Shown here piece by piece: positions 33,410 to 42,431 of a stretch of DNA of 64,000 nucleotides. The notes under the pieces were generated by a model. That model made no database searches, was not told the DNA's origin, and was given only the letters and a program-made list of their open reading frames with translations. The DNA comes from DATBLE01 sp963719325 (lineage in GTDB: Bacteria; Actinomycetota; Thermoleophilia; Gaiellales; Gaiellaceae): contig CAVRBW010000016.1 of the NCBI GenBank assembly GCA_963719325.1, positions 62,001 to 126,000 of the forward strand, in the 5' to 3' direction. Position 1 is the first letter of the stretch. Each line of letters opens with the position of its first letter. The translations under genes were made by a program, and so were the position numbers.

Positions 33410-33415
33410 AGTGTA
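33410..33415 (-). promoter_or_regulatory. Candidate -10 box for tRNA-Met and the rpmG operon
   Basis: TACACT on the minus strand lies 10 bp before the mature tRNA 5' end. No good -35 hexamer is visible at 17-18 bp, so the assignment is tentative. Confidence 0.35.
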
Positions 33416-33545
33416 GCAGCCGCGTCCGGGGCTTTCTCTAGATTCACGACCGTGAGCCGTAGGCTTGACGGAGGCGACCACCGGCGTAGGCTCGACGGCG
33501 CCGGCAAGGAGCGCAGGTGCCGGCTTTGCCGGCGCTGAAGCGGGT

Positions 33546-33692
33546 ATGAGCTCCGAGGCATGCTGGCGGTGCGGAGTCGAGATGCGCTGGGTGCACGGGA
33601 CCTGGCAGTGCCCGCATTGCCGGCTGAAGCTTGGCTGCTGCGAAGGGGAGCCGCAGCGAGTGTGCCCGCCGCGTCCGGAACGGAAGCCGTGA
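33546..33692 (+). CDS. Small zinc-ribbon protein, 48 residues
   Basis: From the ATG at 33546 the product reads MSSEACWRCGVEMRWVHGTW, then CPHC, CC and a final Cys. CxxC...CxxC spacing suggests a zinc ribbon. The frame extends upstream to 33465 without zinc-related sequence. The function is unknown; it could be an RNA- or DNA-binding accessory protein. Confidence 0.6.
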   Translation: MSSEACWRCGVEMRWVHGTWQCPHCRLKLGCCEGEPQRVCPPRPERKP

Positions 33693-33851
33693 CCCGCCGA
33701 TTGGCCCGCTCGAGACTGCGCGCATGCCCGCGCGCACGTCTGCCCTCTTTCTCGAAGCCGAACCGCTGCCTGCCCTCGCCGGTCGCGAGGATCGCGCGCG
33801 CAAGCGTGTGCGCGAGCAGGACGCGGCGCAGGCCGCGCAGCGCATAGGCGA

Positions 33852-34058
33852 CTACGGGAACGCCTCCGGCTGCAGGCGGTCGTCGGGGCGCACCGTCCAG
33901 AGCTCCTGACCCGCAAGCCGCAACCCGAGTCGAACGAGCCGCGTGCCGACAGCCACTCTGATCGGACGACGAGAGACCCGAAAGTCCCTGCGAATCAACT
34001 CGGCCCGGTCACGCCAGATCGCATTGCGGGTCGGTAAGTCGAACAACACGGCCTGCAC
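33852..34058 (-). CDS. Hypothetical small basic protein
   Basis: About 68 residues from GTG 34056-34058, or 70 from TTG 34062-34064: QAVLFDLPTRNAIWRDRAEL, IRRDFRVSRRPIRVAVGTR and a C-terminus LWTVRPDDRLQPEAFP. No family is recognised. It is divergent from the MarR gene, and its start overlaps the operator region, so the same regulator may control it. Confidence 0.45.
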   Translation of the reverse strand: MQAVLFDLPTRNAIWRDRAELIRRDFRVSRRPIRVAVGTRLVRLGLRLAGQELWTVRPDDRLQPEAFP

Positions 34059-34080
34059 CCCCAATCTCTCGACGTCAACC

Positions 34081-34126
34081 TTCTCGACGTCGAGAAACTA
34101 CCAAGTGCGGTGTCTTGACGTCAAGA
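34081..34126. promoter_or_regulatory. Two palindromic MarR-type operators
   Basis: TTCTCGACGTCGAGAA (34081-34096) and TCTTGACGTCAAGA (34113-34126) are perfect palindromes with the shared core TYGACGTCRA. Their centres are 31 bp apart, about three helical turns. A third half-like copy with GACGTC lies at 34071-34076. They precede a MarR-family gene, and MarR proteins usually bind such sites in their own promoters. Confidence 0.65.
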
Positions 34127-34150
34127 GATTTGACGTGGAACAATGTCGAG

Positions 34151-34675
34151 GTGGCGAAGACCTCGGAGCGGCAGGACCAGGTCGACAAGTTCCTCGCGTC
34201 GATCCGCGACGAGCTTCCGCCTGAGCTCGATCTGACCGTCGAGGGAATCGTCGACCGCATCAGCAAGCTGAGCAAGCGTCTGAAGCGCATGATGGAGGAG
34301 TCTCTCGCCGAGTACGACCTCACCTGGGGCGAGTGGAAGGTCCTGAGCTACTTGCGCCACCAGGGCGGCCCCTACTCCTGCTCGCCCGGCCGTCTCGCGG
34401 AGCACCTCGAGCTCTCCAGCGGGGCGATGACGAACCGGCTCGACCAACTCGAGCGTGCCGGAGCGATCAGGCGCCTTCCCGATCCGAGCGACCGACGTGG
34501 CGTCCAGGTGCAGTTGACTCCGGCCGGCCAGAAGCTCGGCAGGGAGGCAATCGTCAACGCCGCGGCCAAGGAGGCGCTCGTCGTCACTGCGCTGAACCAG
34601 CGGGAGCGCGACCAGCTGAACGCGCTGTTGCGGAGGCTCATGCTCGCGTTCGACGAGCTCCACCCGGGCCACTGA
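34151..34675 (+). CDS. MarR-family transcriptional regulator
   Basis: The 174-residue product (GTG 34151-34153; an in-frame start at 34115 would lie over an operator) has the winged-helix core: LTWGEWKVLSYLRHQGGPYS, recognition region LAEHLELSSGAMTNRLDQLE and wing IRRLPDPSDRRGVQVQLT. It probably represses itself and the ABC exporter operon that follows. Its stop overlaps the ABC start (TGATG), and ligand release of an efflux operon is typical. Confidence 0.9.
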   Translation: MAKTSERQDQVDKFLASIRDELPPELDLTVEGIVDRISKLSKRLKRMMEESLAEYDLTWGEWKVLSYLRHQGGPYSCSPGRLAEHLELSSGAMTNRLDQLERAGAIRRLPDPSDRRGVQVQLTPAGQKLGREAIVNAAAKEALVVTALNQRERDQLNALLRRLMLAFDELHPGH

Positions 34676-35646
34676 TGGCGGCGATCGAGGCTGACGGCCT
34701 CGTCAGGACGTACAGGACGTCGACGGGGATCGTCCGGCGTCGCATGATCGAGGTCGAGGCCGTGCGCGGCGTCTCGTTCGAGGTCGCCGAAGGCGAGCTC
34801 TTCGGCCTCCTCGGCCCGAACGGCGCCGGCAAGACGACGACGATCAAGATGCTGATCACGCTGCTGATTCCGACCGCCGGCTCGGCGCGGGTGCTCGGCT
34901 ACGACGTCGTCAAGGACGCGCGCGAGGTGCGACGCCGGATCGGCTATGTCTTCGGAGGCGAGCGCGGCTTGTACGAGCGTCTCTCCGGGCTCGACAACCT
35001 GCGGTACTTCGCCGAGCTGTACGCCGTACCGCCGCGAGAGCAGCGCCGTCGAATCGCCGAGCTACTGGAGCTCGTCGGCCTGTCGGGGAGAGAGAAGGAG
35101 CGGGTCGAGGGGTACTCGCGCGGCATGCGCCAGCGATTGCACATCGCCCGAGGCCTGCTTCACGATCCGCCGGTCGTGTTCCTCGACGAGCCGACGATCG
35201 GCGTCGATCCCGTCGGGGCGCGCGAGTTGCGCAGGACGATCGCGGCGCTGACCGAGGCGGGCAAGACCGTTCTCCTGACGACGCACTACATGTTCGAGGC
35301 CGACGACCTCTGCGACCGGATCGCCGTGATCAACAGGGGCGAGATCGTCGCCGAGGGAACGCCCCGGACCCTGAAGGAGATCGTCGCCGACCGGACGGTG
35401 GTGGAGATCGAGGCGTTCGGAATCAACGACAGCGCGATCGAGCGGATCCGGAGGGCGCCGGGCGTGACCTCTGTGTCGGTCGAGGAGCGCGAGCAGGCCC
35501 AGGTGCTCCTCGTCCAGTCCTCGAAGGGACTCGAGCTGACGCAATCGCTGCTCGGAATGCTGGACGGCGCAACCGTCGGTCGAGTCGCGGCACGGGAGCC
35601 GACCCTCGAGGACGCCTACGTCGCCCTGGTCGGGGAAGCGGCATGA
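34675..35646 (+). CDS. ABC transporter ATP-binding protein (ABC-2 export type)
   Basis: The 323 residues contain Walker A GPNGAGKTTTIKM, signature YSRGMRQRLHIARGLL, Walker B PVVFLDEPTIGVDP and the H-loop LTTHYMFEAD. A C-terminal domain of about 90 residues is typical of DrrA/NatA-like exporters of drugs, lipids or polysaccharides. It overlaps both neighbours by a few bases and works with the two permeases that follow. Confidence 0.95.
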   Translation: MAAIEADGLVRTYRTSTGIVRRRMIEVEAVRGVSFEVAEGELFGLLGPNGAGKTTTIKMLITLLIPTAGSARVLGYDVVKDAREVRRRIGYVFGGERGLYERLSGLDNLRYFAELYAVPPREQRRRIAELLELVGLSGREKERVEGYSRGMRQRLHIARGLLHDPPVVFLDEPTIGVDPVGARELRRTIAALTEAGKTVLLTTHYMFEADDLCDRIAVINRGEIVAEGTPRTLKEIVADRTVVEIEAFGINDSAIERIRRAPGVTSVSVEEREQAQVLLVQSSKGLELTQSLLGMLDGATVGRVAAREPTLEDAYVALVGEAA

Positions 35647-36413
35647 GGGCGGCCCGGCTGATCGGAGTCGGGCTGCGCTTTCACGTCAAGAGCCTGACGC
35701 TCTCGTGGTTCTTCCTCCTCACCTCTGTCTTCATGCCCCTACTGGTGGCGACCGTCGCCTTCTACATGTTCAAGTCGGGAGGACGCCCGGGGACGCTCTT
35801 CTACGCCTCGCTCGGCGCAGCCGTCTACGGAATCTGGTCTTCGACCCTCTTCGGCTCGGGCGGGGCGATCCAGTGGCAGCGATGGCAGGGCACGCTGGAG
35901 GTACTGGTCTCGACGCCGACGCCGTTCATCCTGGTCATCCTCCCGCTGACGCTTGCAACGTCGACGATCGGCGTGTACTCGCTGAGCTCGACTCTTCTCT
36001 GGGGCCGCCTCGCGTTCGGGATCCCGTTCTCGATCGAGCACCCCTTCGCCTTCGTCGTGGCGGTGCCCACGACGATTCTCAGCCTCGGCCTGCTCGGGCT
36101 TCTGTTCGCGTCGACGTTCGTCCTCTACCGCAACGCGAACGCGCTCTCGAACATGCTCGAGTGGCCCGTGCTCCTCGTCACCGGGATGCTGGTGCCGCTT
36201 TCGCTCCTGCCCGGCTGGTCGCATCCGATCGCCTGGGTGCTCGCGCCCACCTGGGGCGTCCGCGGAATTCGTGAGGCGGCGCTCGGCGGGACGCCCTGGC
36301 CGGACATCGCCATCACCGCCGGCCTCGGTGCCGCCTATTTCATGCTCGGCATGGTCTTCCTCAGGTACTTCGAGGCCGCCGCCCGGAAGCACGCGACCCT
36401 CTCACTGACTTGA
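35643..36413 (+). CDS. ABC-2 transporter permease 1
   Basis: This 256-residue membrane protein has about six helices (SWFFLLTSVFMPLLVATVAF, HPFAFVVAVPTTILSLGLLG, YFMLGMVFLRYFEAAAR). The ABC-2 feature IQWQRWQGTLEVLVSTPTPF is present. It overlaps the ATPase gene by four bases and the next permease by four bases. The substrate cannot be read from sequence. Confidence 0.9.
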   Translation: MRAARLIGVGLRFHVKSLTLSWFFLLTSVFMPLLVATVAFYMFKSGGRPGTLFYASLGAAVYGIWSSTLFGSGGAIQWQRWQGTLEVLVSTPTPFILVILPLTLATSTIGVYSLSSTLLWGRLAFGIPFSIEHPFAFVVAVPTTILSLGLLGLLFASTFVLYRNANALSNMLEWPVLLVTGMLVPLSLLPGWSHPIAWVLAPTWGVRGIREAALGGTPWPDIAITAGLGAAYFMLGMVFLRYFEAAARKHATLSLT

Positions 36414-37198
36414 CGGGGTTCTTGCGTGTGTTCTTCATCGGCGGCGTGATCGCGTACCGCGGCCTCTTCAACTGGATCCGCCCCACGATGTACATCCCGA
36501 CGATGCTGATCGGACCGCTCTTCCAGATCCTCTTCTTCGCGTATCTCGGCCGCTACAGCAGGCTGCAGAACGACGCTTTCTTCGTCGTCGGCAACGCGAT
36601 CCAGGCCTCGGCGATGTCAGCGGTCTTTGCGGGAACGATGACGATCGCGAACGAGCGGCAGTTCCAGACGCTCTCACCGTTGCTTGCGACGCCGGCGAAC
36701 CGCTTCGCGCTCTTCATGGGACGCGCGCTGCCGGTGATCGCCAGCGGCCTGTTCGTCTCCGCGTGGGGCTTCCTGATGGGCCGGCTGCTGCTCGACTTCC
36801 ATCCCCCGGTCTCCAGCTTGCCCGCTCTGGCGCTCGTCACCTTCGTCAGCGTCGTGGCGTGCACGTCCTTCGGGCTGACGATCGGCTCGATCGGTCTGCG
36901 CGCCCGCGACGTGTTCATGTCGGCCAACATGGCCTACTACCTGATGTGGCTCCTGTGCGGAGTGAACATCCCGCTCGACTCACTACCCGGCTGGCTTTCG
37001 CAGATCGGCCGGCTGCTGCCGTTGACGCACGGGATCGCAGCCGGCCGCGAGATCGCGGCGGGCGCGAGTCTCGGCTCGGTGGACGGTCTCGTCGTCACCG
37101 AGCTCGGGATCGGCGTCGCCTGGGCCGTCCTCGCCTTCGGGCTCATTCGCTGGTTCGAGTTCGAAGGCCGCCGCCGCGCCTCGCTCGAGACGTACTAG
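36410..37198 (+). CDS. ABC-2 transporter permease 2
   Basis: This 262-residue permease partners the previous gene. The family motif NERQFQTLSPLLATPANRFA is followed by six hydrophobic helices, including LPALALVTFVSVVACTSFGL. NIPLDSLPGWLSQIGRLLPLTHG is the common ABC-2 C-terminal pattern. It ends the marR-ABC operon. Its stop overlaps the convergent small gene at 37195 by four bases. Confidence 0.9.
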   Translation: MTGFLRVFFIGGVIAYRGLFNWIRPTMYIPTMLIGPLFQILFFAYLGRYSRLQNDAFFVVGNAIQASAMSAVFAGTMTIANERQFQTLSPLLATPANRFALFMGRALPVIASGLFVSAWGFLMGRLLLDFHPPVSSLPALALVTFVSVVACTSFGLTIGSIGLRARDVFMSANMAYYLMWLLCGVNIPLDSLPGWLSQIGRLLPLTHGIAAGREIAAGASLGSVDGLVVTELGIGVAWAVLAFGLIRWFEFEGRRRASLETY

Positions 37199-37437
37199 TC
37201 GGAGAGCAGCAGGCAGAGGCGCAGCAGGAGCTCCTGCAGGCGCTCGCCCTCGCCGGGATCGGCAGCCGCGATCTGGGCGATCGTCCACGCACAGTCGCGC
37301 TGTCGTTGCGGGTCGAGCTCCTCTCGGAGGAACGCGACCAGGTCGTCGTGAAGCGCCTCTCGCTCCTCGATCGGAACGTCCGCGACCACGCTGGCCGCAT
37401 CCGCGAGTAGCGTCAACTCAGGGGTGGAGACGGCCAC
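37195..37437 (-). CDS. Hypothetical acidic helical protein, 80 residues
   Basis: This acidic, helix-rich product (EREALHDDLVAFLREELDPQ, then GERLQELLLRLCLLL) has no recognised domain. Codon use and length are consistent with a real gene, but the only context is a 4-base convergent overlap with the permease. Confidence 0.5.
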   Translation of the reverse strand: MAVSTPELTLLADAASVVADVPIEEREALHDDLVAFLREELDPQRQRDCAWTIAQIAAADPGEGERLQELLLRLCLLLSD

Positions 37438-37485
37438 TGCGCCAGTCTCCGCACACCCGGGGCCCGACGACTAGCCGCAAATCGA

Positions 37486-38334
37486 CTACGCGCGAAGAGC
37501 GCTGACCGCGGCGACGCCGGCGGCGATCACGACCACGCCGACGACGCCGCTGCGTCCGAGTCGCTCGCGGAACATGAAGGTGGCAACGACCGCGGAGATC
37601 GCGGCGAACTGCGACCCCAGGACCGCGGTGATCGCGATGCCGTGGCGAGCTCCGATCGAATACGAGACGAAGCCGGTGACCTCTGCCAGTCCCGATCCGA
37701 TCACGTACGGCAGCGCGGCCCGGGTGATTCGCAGGCGGCCGAGCGCGATCAACGGGACGGTGACGAGCACGACTCCGAACAGCCGCGGCGGCAGCACGGC
37801 CCAGGCGATCGGCAGGTCGATGCTCGCTCGGCCGGTGGCATACAGGCTCGACCCGAACGACAGTGCCGCGCCGAGCGCGAGGAGCGCCGCGCGAGCATTG
37901 CCCCGCTTGTTCTCCTCCCCGCCGTCGGCGGAGCGAGCCGCCAGGATCACCCCCACCGCGATCACTCCGAGCGCGACGCCCGTGCCCGCGCCGAGGCTCT
38001 CGCCGGCCGCAACGGCGATCACCGCCGCGACCGCGCCCTCGGACGACGAGATCGAAGCGACGACACCGACCTTGCCGAGGCGCATCCCGCTGTAGACGAG
38101 CAGGAGCCCGACGATGTTGCCGGCGCCGGCAACGGTGAGCCAGCCCGCCGCCCCTCCGTCGAGCTCGGAAGGCTTGCCCTCGGCGAGCACGACCGGGCCC
38201 ACGACGACGAGACCGGTGAGCATCACCCACCCGAGGGTGACCGGGGATCCGATCAGCCGGCTCGCGCGCGCGGCGGTCAACGACGTGACCGCCCAGGAGA
38301 GGGCCGCCCCGAGCCCGCCGAGGATTGCAATCAA
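37486..38334 (-). CDS. EamA/DMT-family transporter
   Basis: The 282 residues form ten hydrophobic helices in two EamA repeats (LGGLGAALSWAVTSLTAARA, then LLALGAALSFGSSLYATG). VGVVASISSSEGAVAAVIAV and GSQFAAISAVVATFMFRERL are the repeat-end motifs. The family exports or imports metabolites; the substrate is unknown. It starts 146 bp after the end of the LLM oxidoreductase gene, with the repeat copy in between. Confidence 0.88.
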   Translation of the reverse strand: MIAILGGLGAALSWAVTSLTAARASRLIGSPVTLGWVMLTGLVVVGPVVLAEGKPSELDGGAAGWLTVAGAGNIVGLLLVYSGMRLGKVGVVASISSSEGAVAAVIAVAAGESLGAGTGVALGVIAVGVILAARSADGGEENKRGNARAALLALGAALSFGSSLYATGRASIDLPIAWAVLPPRLFGVVLVTVPLIALGRLRITRAALPYVIGSGLAEVTGFVSYSIGARHGIAITAVLGSQFAAISAVVATFMFRERLGRSGVVGVVVIAAGVAAVSALRA

Positions 38335-38369
38335 GCGCTACCCCTCCGCGCGGGCGAAAGCCTGTTGCT

Positions 38370-38475
38370 GTCGCCGCCGCGACCGACATGGCGGGCGCGG
38401 CTTCGTGGCGCTTGCCGGGAGCACGCCTGTCTCTGGGGAAGGGGGCTCATGGGGGAAACCGGCTGTTTCCCCCAT
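38370..38475 (+). repeat. Two-hairpin dispersed repeat, copy B
   Basis: Hairpin 1 (GCCGCG/CGCGGC, loop ACCGACATGGCGGG) is identical to copy A. Hairpin 2 is ATGGGGGAAAC/GTTTCCCCCAT (38449-38459 and 38465-38475) with the same CGGCT loop as copy A but a different stem. It lies between two minus-strand genes, oriented opposite to their transcription. Confidence 0.75.
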
Positions 38476-38480
38476 GCTGT

Positions 38481-39413
38481 TCAGGCCGACTCGAGCATCG
38501 GTTTGACCTCGCGCACGAGGCGCTCCAGCGTCTCGTGGTCGAACGGCGCGGGGCAGTCGATGTAGAGGTGCTCGAAGCCGAGCTCGAGGTACGGCGCCCA
38601 CGCTTCTGCAACGAGCTCAGGCGGACCGAACGGTCCCTCGTCTTCCATCCCGTTCCAGCCCTGATTCCGCTCGGTCATCGTCGCCGCGACCTTCCGGGCC
38701 TCGGCCTCGGTGTCGCGGATGATCGGGATCGACGTCTGCAGCGTGCGCTCGATCTCGGACTCGTCACGACCGACCTCGTCGCACCACCGGCGCAAGACCT
38801 CGTCCTTGTGACGCACGCGCTCGAGGTCGCCACCCGTGTTCCAGGCGTCGGCATAGCGTGCGACAGTCGCCAGCGTCTTCCGCTCGCCGCTGCCTCCGAT
38901 CAGGATCGGCAGGTGGTCCTGAACCGGCGGCGGGTTGTTCACGACCTCCTTGGCCGCATAGAACCGGCCACGGGCCGACGCCGGGCCGCCGGGCAGCATC
39001 GCCCGCATCAGCTCGACCGACTCGTCGAACCAGTCGAGCCGCTCGCCGAAGCCCGATCCGAAATTCAGCCCGAACGCGGTGTGCTCCGTCTCGAACCACG
39101 CTCCGCCGATGCCGAGGTTCATCCTGCCCCCGCTCATGTGGTCGAGCGTCGTGACCATCTTCACGACGAGCGCCGGATTGCGGAAGGTGTTCGCGCCGAC
39201 CATCAGTCCGAGGCGGACGTTCTCGGTGTTCTCGGCCCAGCCTGCGAGCGTCAGGTAGCCCTCGAAGATCGGTCCCTTCGGATCGCCGACGATCGGATAC
39301 AGGTGGTCCCAGGTCCAGATCGAGTCGTAGCCGAGCCGGTCGACGAGCACGCCGGTGTCGCGAAGTGAGGGCCAATCGGTGTACTGCGGCCAGACGAGGG
39401 CGCCGAGCTTCAC
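38481..39413 (-). CDS. LLM-class flavin/F420-dependent oxidoreductase
   Basis: This luciferase-like TIM barrel has 310 residues from GTG 39411-39413. Motifs are YDSIWTWDHLYPIVGDPKGP, RNPALVVKMVTTLDHMSGGR and NLGIGGAWFETEHTAFG. PILIGGSGERKTLATVARYA is characteristic of the F420-using branch. The reaction is unknown. It stands alone, apart from the repeat and the EamA gene downstream. Confidence 0.9.
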   Translation of the reverse strand: MKLGALVWPQYTDWPSLRDTGVLVDRLGYDSIWTWDHLYPIVGDPKGPIFEGYLTLAGWAENTENVRLGLMVGANTFRNPALVVKMVTTLDHMSGGRMNLGIGGAWFETEHTAFGLNFGSGFGERLDWFDESVELMRAMLPGGPASARGRFYAAKEVVNNPPPVQDHLPILIGGSGERKTLATVARYADAWNTGGDLERVRHKDEVLRRWCDEVGRDESEIERTLQTSIPIIRDTEAEARKVAATMTERNQGWNGMEDEGPFGPPELVAEAWAPYLELGFEHLYIDCPAPFDHETLERLVREVKPMLESA

Positions 39414-39532
39414 GATTTCGGACTCTACTGACCGGGCTGGGTGCTCGGCTTCAGATCCTGGTTCGTTCGATCTCGCCCGAGCGCAACGGACACGTCTTCT
39501 CCGGGACGTAACCGCTCGGCTGGAGTCCTCTT

Positions 39533-40771
39533 CTACTTGATCAGCGTCAGCAGCTTGAACATCGGGAGGTACATCGCCAGGATGATCGTCCCGACCATCA
39601 GGCCGACGAGGATGATCATGATCGGCTCGATGATCGAGGTCAGGGCGGAGATCGACGCGTCGACCTCCTCCTCGTAGAAGTCGGCGATCTTCCCGAGCAT
39701 CGCGTCCAGCTCTCCTGTCTCCTCGCCGATCTTCACCATCTGGCCCACCATCGGCGGGAAGACCGGGTTCTCGATCAGCGGTTGCGCGATCGGAATACCC
39801 GCGTGGACCCGCTCCCGCACGACGCGAAGCGCGTCCTCGACCACCCAGTTACCGGAGGTCGTGCCCGTGATCTCGAGCGACTGGATGATGTCGACGCCGG
39901 CCGTGACGAGCGTCGAGAGCGTTCGTGCGAAGCGCGCCATGGCCACTTTGAGGACGAGCTCGCCGATCTTCATGGGGATTTTGAGCTTGAACCGGTCCCA
40001 CGCCTTTCGGCCGTCCTCGGTGCGCTTCCAACGAATGAAGCCGTAGATGGCGAGACCGATCGCCGGAAAGATGACGTACCAGCGCGACCGCATCAGTTCG
40101 GACAGGTTGACGATCACCTGTGTCAGCATCGGCAGCTTGCCCCCGAGATCCTTGTACAGCTTCTCGAAGACCGGGACGATGAACAGGAGCATCGCGACCA
40201 GGACGAGGAAGGCGAACGAGATGACGACGGACGGATAGACCATCGCGCTCTTCACGCGCCGCTTGATGTTCGCGTCCTTCTCGATCTGAGCCGCGAGCCG
40301 GTCGAGAACCTGGTCGAGGATGCCGGCTGCCTCGCCCGCTTCGATCATCGAGACGTAGAGGCGGGAGAAGGCCTTCGGGTGACGGGCGAGCGCCTGGGAG
40401 AGCAGCAAGCCCCGCTCGACGTCCAGCCGCACCTCTCCGACGACGACGGCGAGGTACTTGTCGCTGGTCTGCTCCTCGAGGATGCGTAGCGCCTCGACGA
40501 CGTTCAGGCCCGCGTCGATCATCGTCGCGAACTGGCGCGAGAAGATCTGGAGCGACTTTGCCTTCACGCTCTTCATCGCGCTGCTCTTGAGCTCGCTGTC
40601 GGCGCCCGCCGACGCCGGGCCGGCGTCTCGTCCCGCTACCTCTTGAAGAACCTCGGCCAGCAAGCCGCGGACGCGAAGCTGCTCGCGAGCGGCTTCGACG
40701 GTCGACGCCTGCACCTCGCCGGTCAGCTCGAGGCCCTCGGCGTTGATCGCCGTGTAGGCGTACGCGGCCAT
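39533..40771 (-). CDS. pilC: Type IV pilus inner-membrane platform protein PilC
   Basis: PilC is the GspF-type platform through which PilB and PilT act on pilin. The 412 residues from ATG 40769-40771 have two T2SSF domains, with FSRQFATMIDAGLNVVEALR in the first and RFARTLSTLVTAGVDIIQSL in the second. Membrane segments include VVISFAFLVLVAMLLFIVPV and the C-terminal IEPIMIILVGLMVGTII. It lies 5 nt after the PilP-position gene. The longer upstream frame is a shadow of that gene. Confidence 0.96.
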   Translation of the reverse strand: MAAYAYTAINAEGLELTGEVQASTVEAAREQLRVRGLLAEVLQEVAGRDAGPASAGADSELKSSAMKSVKAKSLQIFSRQFATMIDAGLNVVEALRILEEQTSDKYLAVVVGEVRLDVERGLLLSQALARHPKAFSRLYVSMIEAGEAAGILDQVLDRLAAQIEKDANIKRRVKSAMVYPSVVISFAFLVLVAMLLFIVPVFEKLYKDLGGKLPMLTQVIVNLSELMRSRWYVIFPAIGLAIYGFIRWKRTEDGRKAWDRFKLKIPMKIGELVLKVAMARFARTLSTLVTAGVDIIQSLEITGTTSGNWVVEDALRVVRERVHAGIPIAQPLIENPVFPPMVGQMVKIGEETGELDAMLGKIADFYEEEVDASISALTSIIEPIMIILVGLMVGTIILAMYLPMFKLLTLIK

Positions 40772-40776
40772 GTCGT

Positions 40777-41759
40777 CTAGTTCGACGTGGTCGTCGTCGT
40801 GTCGAGGGAGTCCGGGACGATCGGCGTCGTGGCCGTCGTCGTGGTCGTGCTCGCCGTCGTGGTCGTACTCGCAGTCGTGGTCGTCGCCGCCTGGGGCGGC
40901 GTCGCCCCAGGGGTAGTGGTGGTCTGGGCGGGCTGCTGCGGGGTCGCAGCCGTGGTCGTCTTCGTCGCGGAAGCCGCCTTCGCCCGCTGCGCAGCCGTGC
41001 ATTTCGACTGCAGCTCGATCACGTACTTCGTTCCGTCGGCGGTGTTGACCAGGGTGACCTTCTCCCCGATCTTCAGGGTCGTCGTCGCCTGGCCGCTGTC
41101 GTACGAGCCGCCGACCACGCCGATCTCAGCCGACTTGCCGTCTTTCGCGATCGAGAGGAGGCGGAAGATGTTCTCGTTGGCCGGGAACGTTCCGTTCTGA
41201 GCGACGGTCTCGCAGGCGCCGTTGGTCACGATCAAGATTCCAGCCGAGGCGGCCGGGGTCGTCGAGGTGGGCGTTGCCGGCGCGGTCGCGGTCGGCGTCG
41301 TTGTGCCCGGCGTGGTCGATGACGGCGAGGGCGTCGCTCCCGGGATCACGACCCCGGGCAGATTCGTCGGAGTGGGTGTCGTAGCGACGCCGATGGGGCC
41401 GACTGCGGGGACACTTGGCGTCGTGGGGGCAGACGAGCGACCGCCGGATTCGCCGAGAGCTGCTGGACGAAGGGGTCCTTGCTCTTGAAGAGGCCAAACG
41501 ACAGGAGCTGATCCGACCCGCGCTGGATCACGACGTGGTCCGTGTCGGGCAGGCTTCCTCCTGCGGCGGAGCTCGCCGCAGGGGTGCTCGAGGCCGCAAT
41601 CGGAGTCGTGGTGGAGGAGGCCTCGTCGTTGCCGCCGCCCAGTAGCTTCGGCAACTGGAATCCGACGACGGCGAGCAGGACGACCGAGCCGACGGCGATG
41701 ATCTGCTTCTGGCGCTTGACCTTCTTCTCGGCAAGCGCTTTTGCGGCCGGCGTGCTCAT
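40777..41759 (-). pseudogene. PilP-position pilus protein, frame broken by one indel
   Basis: The N-terminal part (MSTPAAKALAEKKVKRQKQI, then one membrane helix and SKDPFVQQLS) is in one frame from 41759. The rest (SSAPTTPSVPAVGPIGVATT, a folded-looking segment KIGEKVTLVNTADGTKYVIE and a Thr/Pro tail) is in another. The switch lies at about 41430-41470. The span is 983 nt, so restoring one base gives 327 residues. Membrane helix, proline linker and beta-rich end, with its place after pilO, suggest PilP, but similarity is only positional. Confidence 0.65.
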
Positions 41760-42431
41760 TGTCCTGCGGCCGTCGCGCCCGCAGGCGCCGCCGGAATCGG
41801 CTGCGAGTCCTCGCTCGCAGGAGCAGTTGAGGGTGTGGTCGTGGAGCCCGACCCACTCGGAACGGCCGAGCCCGAGCCGTCGCCGAAGACGAAGGCCGAG
41901 ACGGCCAGCGTGGCCTTCACCTGTGGGAATTGCAGCGCGCCTTCGTCGAACGAGATCGTGTCGACCGTGAAGAGACGACCGGTGGCGTTCAGGACGCCGT
42001 TGTGCACTCCGACGAGGTTGCGGAGGCGGTACAGGAAGTCGGACAGGTCGTAGAAACGCCCTTCGAAGGTCAGGGTGATCGCGATCCGCTGGTACGAGCC
42101 GACCTGGACCGGGATCCTGCGGCACGATCGACTGGAAGCTCACCCCGGCCTCCTCGGCGACGCGGCTGAGCTGAAGCAACACACCAGGGATGTCACTGCT
42201 GTTCGGCATGGCGCGCGAGAGCTTGAAGAGGTCTGCAACGCGGATGGCCGAGCTATGTGACGGGCTGGCGTTCGCCGCCGCGATCTGAGCCTTTGCATCG
42301 TCGATCTGTCTCGAGAGCTTCGACGCCTCGGATCGCTTCGGCGCAACCAACGCGAACCAGCCGACCACCAACGCGAGCACGACTGCCGCGCCGAGCAGGC
42401 CGAATCTTGCGGGGGTGGGAAGCTTGGTCAT
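41756..42431 (-). pseudogene. pilO: Pilus assembly protein PilO, frame broken by one extra base
   Basis: The start, with a membrane helix (FGLLGAAVVLALVVGWFALV) and a coiled-coil (QIDDAKAQIAAANAS), runs in frame from 42431 to about 42110. The typical PilO end (YQRIAITLTFEGRFYDLSDF, RLFTVDTISF) is in another frame. GATCCCGGTCC at about 42112 has three C where two would keep QDPVQVGSYQ in frame. The span of 676 nt minus one base gives 224 residues. PilO aligns PilM-PilN with the secretin side or envelope. Overlaps with both neighbours are intact. Confidence 0.75.

Noticed and set aside
33631..33909. Plus-strand frame of 92 residues after the zinc-ribbon gene
   Set aside because: No ribosome-binding site or recognisable sequence, and it overlaps the more plausible minus-strand gene at 33852.
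34121..34672. Minus-strand 183-residue frame opposite marR
   Set aside because: Shadow of the MarR gene, which has a clear winged-helix sequence and operon context.
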